A stretch of 64,000 nucleotides of DNA from Ceriagrion tenellum. Lineage: Eukaryota > Arthropoda > Insecta > Odonata > Coenagrionidae. Within the stretch, counting starts at the first letter, position 1, and the number at the start of each line of letters is the position of its first letter. The notes beneath the pieces were generated by a model. That model was not told where the DNA came from and ran no database searches. It was given only the letters and a program-made list of their open reading frames with translations. Shown here piece by piece: positions 63,531 through 64,000 of the stretch. A program made the translations under genes and the position numbers. The stretch covers positions 22,624,965-22,688,964 of the forward strand of contig OY720642.1 of NCBI GenBank assembly GCA_963169105.1. Reading direction: 5' to 3'.

Positions 63531-63780
63531 TCGCCACCCCCTCCGCCCGTCACATGAATAGGATGATCGGGGCAGTAATTGGACGGACCCGGGATGAGAT
63601 TAGATGGCGCGGCGACTCCCAATTGCGCCACCTGTGACGCCGACCCCACAGTCGGCCGCCGCCCGAGTGTTTTCTACGATATCCCCTTTTGATAGGCTCC
63701 GCGGAGATCAATTTACTCTAATAGGCATTTGATTGGTCTTCTTTCACGGCGACGGAGTAAAATGCTCCTAAGTTCACGAT
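63530..63780. promoter_or_regulatory. Candidate regulatory element (CpG-rich, motif-dense)
   Basis: A balanced, CpG-rich 250-bp block with sharp borders against AT-rich DNA. It contains CAGTAATTGGA and GAGATTAGA (homeodomain-type cores), CAATTG and CACCTG (E-box-type), and a GATAGG core, as well as TGGCGC facing GCGCCA. It differs from the skewed islands and has no long coding frame of its own. Function is inferred from composition only. Confidence 0.35.
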
Positions 63781-64000
63781 AAAAGTACTTAACTACGGAG
63801 AAAATTGGAAAATAAATACTACGTTGTTTATATCTATATATGCATTGAATTTTTAAAGCAGATTAAAGTTTATCAGGTCAATGAATCAGTAGAAAGAGAT
63901 TTCAATTAAATGGTCAGGTCTATAGAAAAAGTCTATTAGTCCAGAGCATTTACTTTGCAAAAATACAGCGTTTCGGACTACTTTTACGACTTTCATACTG

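Overview
This is a gene-poor window from a eukaryotic nuclear genome, almost certainly an arthropod and probably an insect. The only coding exon I can support is on the minus strand at about 9967-10648. It encodes the low-complexity N-terminal region and the first zinc finger of an orphan nuclear receptor of the NR2E3 type. The finger and P-box match my memory of the insect Hr51/unfulfilled receptor, while the flanking splice sites and repeat content exclude a prokaryote or organelle. Species cannot be named from the sequence.

Layout. Positions 1-9966 are the intron after the exon; the second zinc finger and the ligand-binding domain must lie beyond position 1. Positions 10649-64000 lie upstream of the exon on the minus strand. 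If the acceptor at 10649 is used, this is 5' intron plus perhaps promoter; otherwise it is 5' flank. No other convincing exon was found there. About 53 kb with one exon fits a developmental or neuronal transcription factor with very long introns and dispersed regulatory DNA.

The rest is repeats and compositional islands. Decayed non-LTR retrotransposon tails lie at 6870-7106, 10790-11534 (minus), 37450-37690, 41683-41873 and 47138-47257. tRNA-derived SINE-like elements lie at 15374-15574, 52254-52430, 42133-42240, 23620-23710 (minus), 25118-25190 (minus), 27541-27620 (minus), 44671-44745 and 53441-53730. An inverted-repeat element built from tRNA-like promoter sequence is at 44836-45009, a MITE-like element with terminal inverted repeats at 50945-51217, and a perfect 21-bp hairpin at 49982-50027. 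Simple repeats include a (TA)n tract of about 103 bp at 48601-48703.

A recurrent feature is a set of about a dozen 0.2-1 kb islands, extremely purine-rich (G-rich) or pyrimidine-rich (C-rich) on one strand, often with the two arms back to back. Long open frames inside them are low-complexity artefacts. Several less skewed CpG-rich patches (26580-27030, 38330-38640, 51430-52190, 54260-54950, 63530-63780) are the best places to look for promoters or enhancers.
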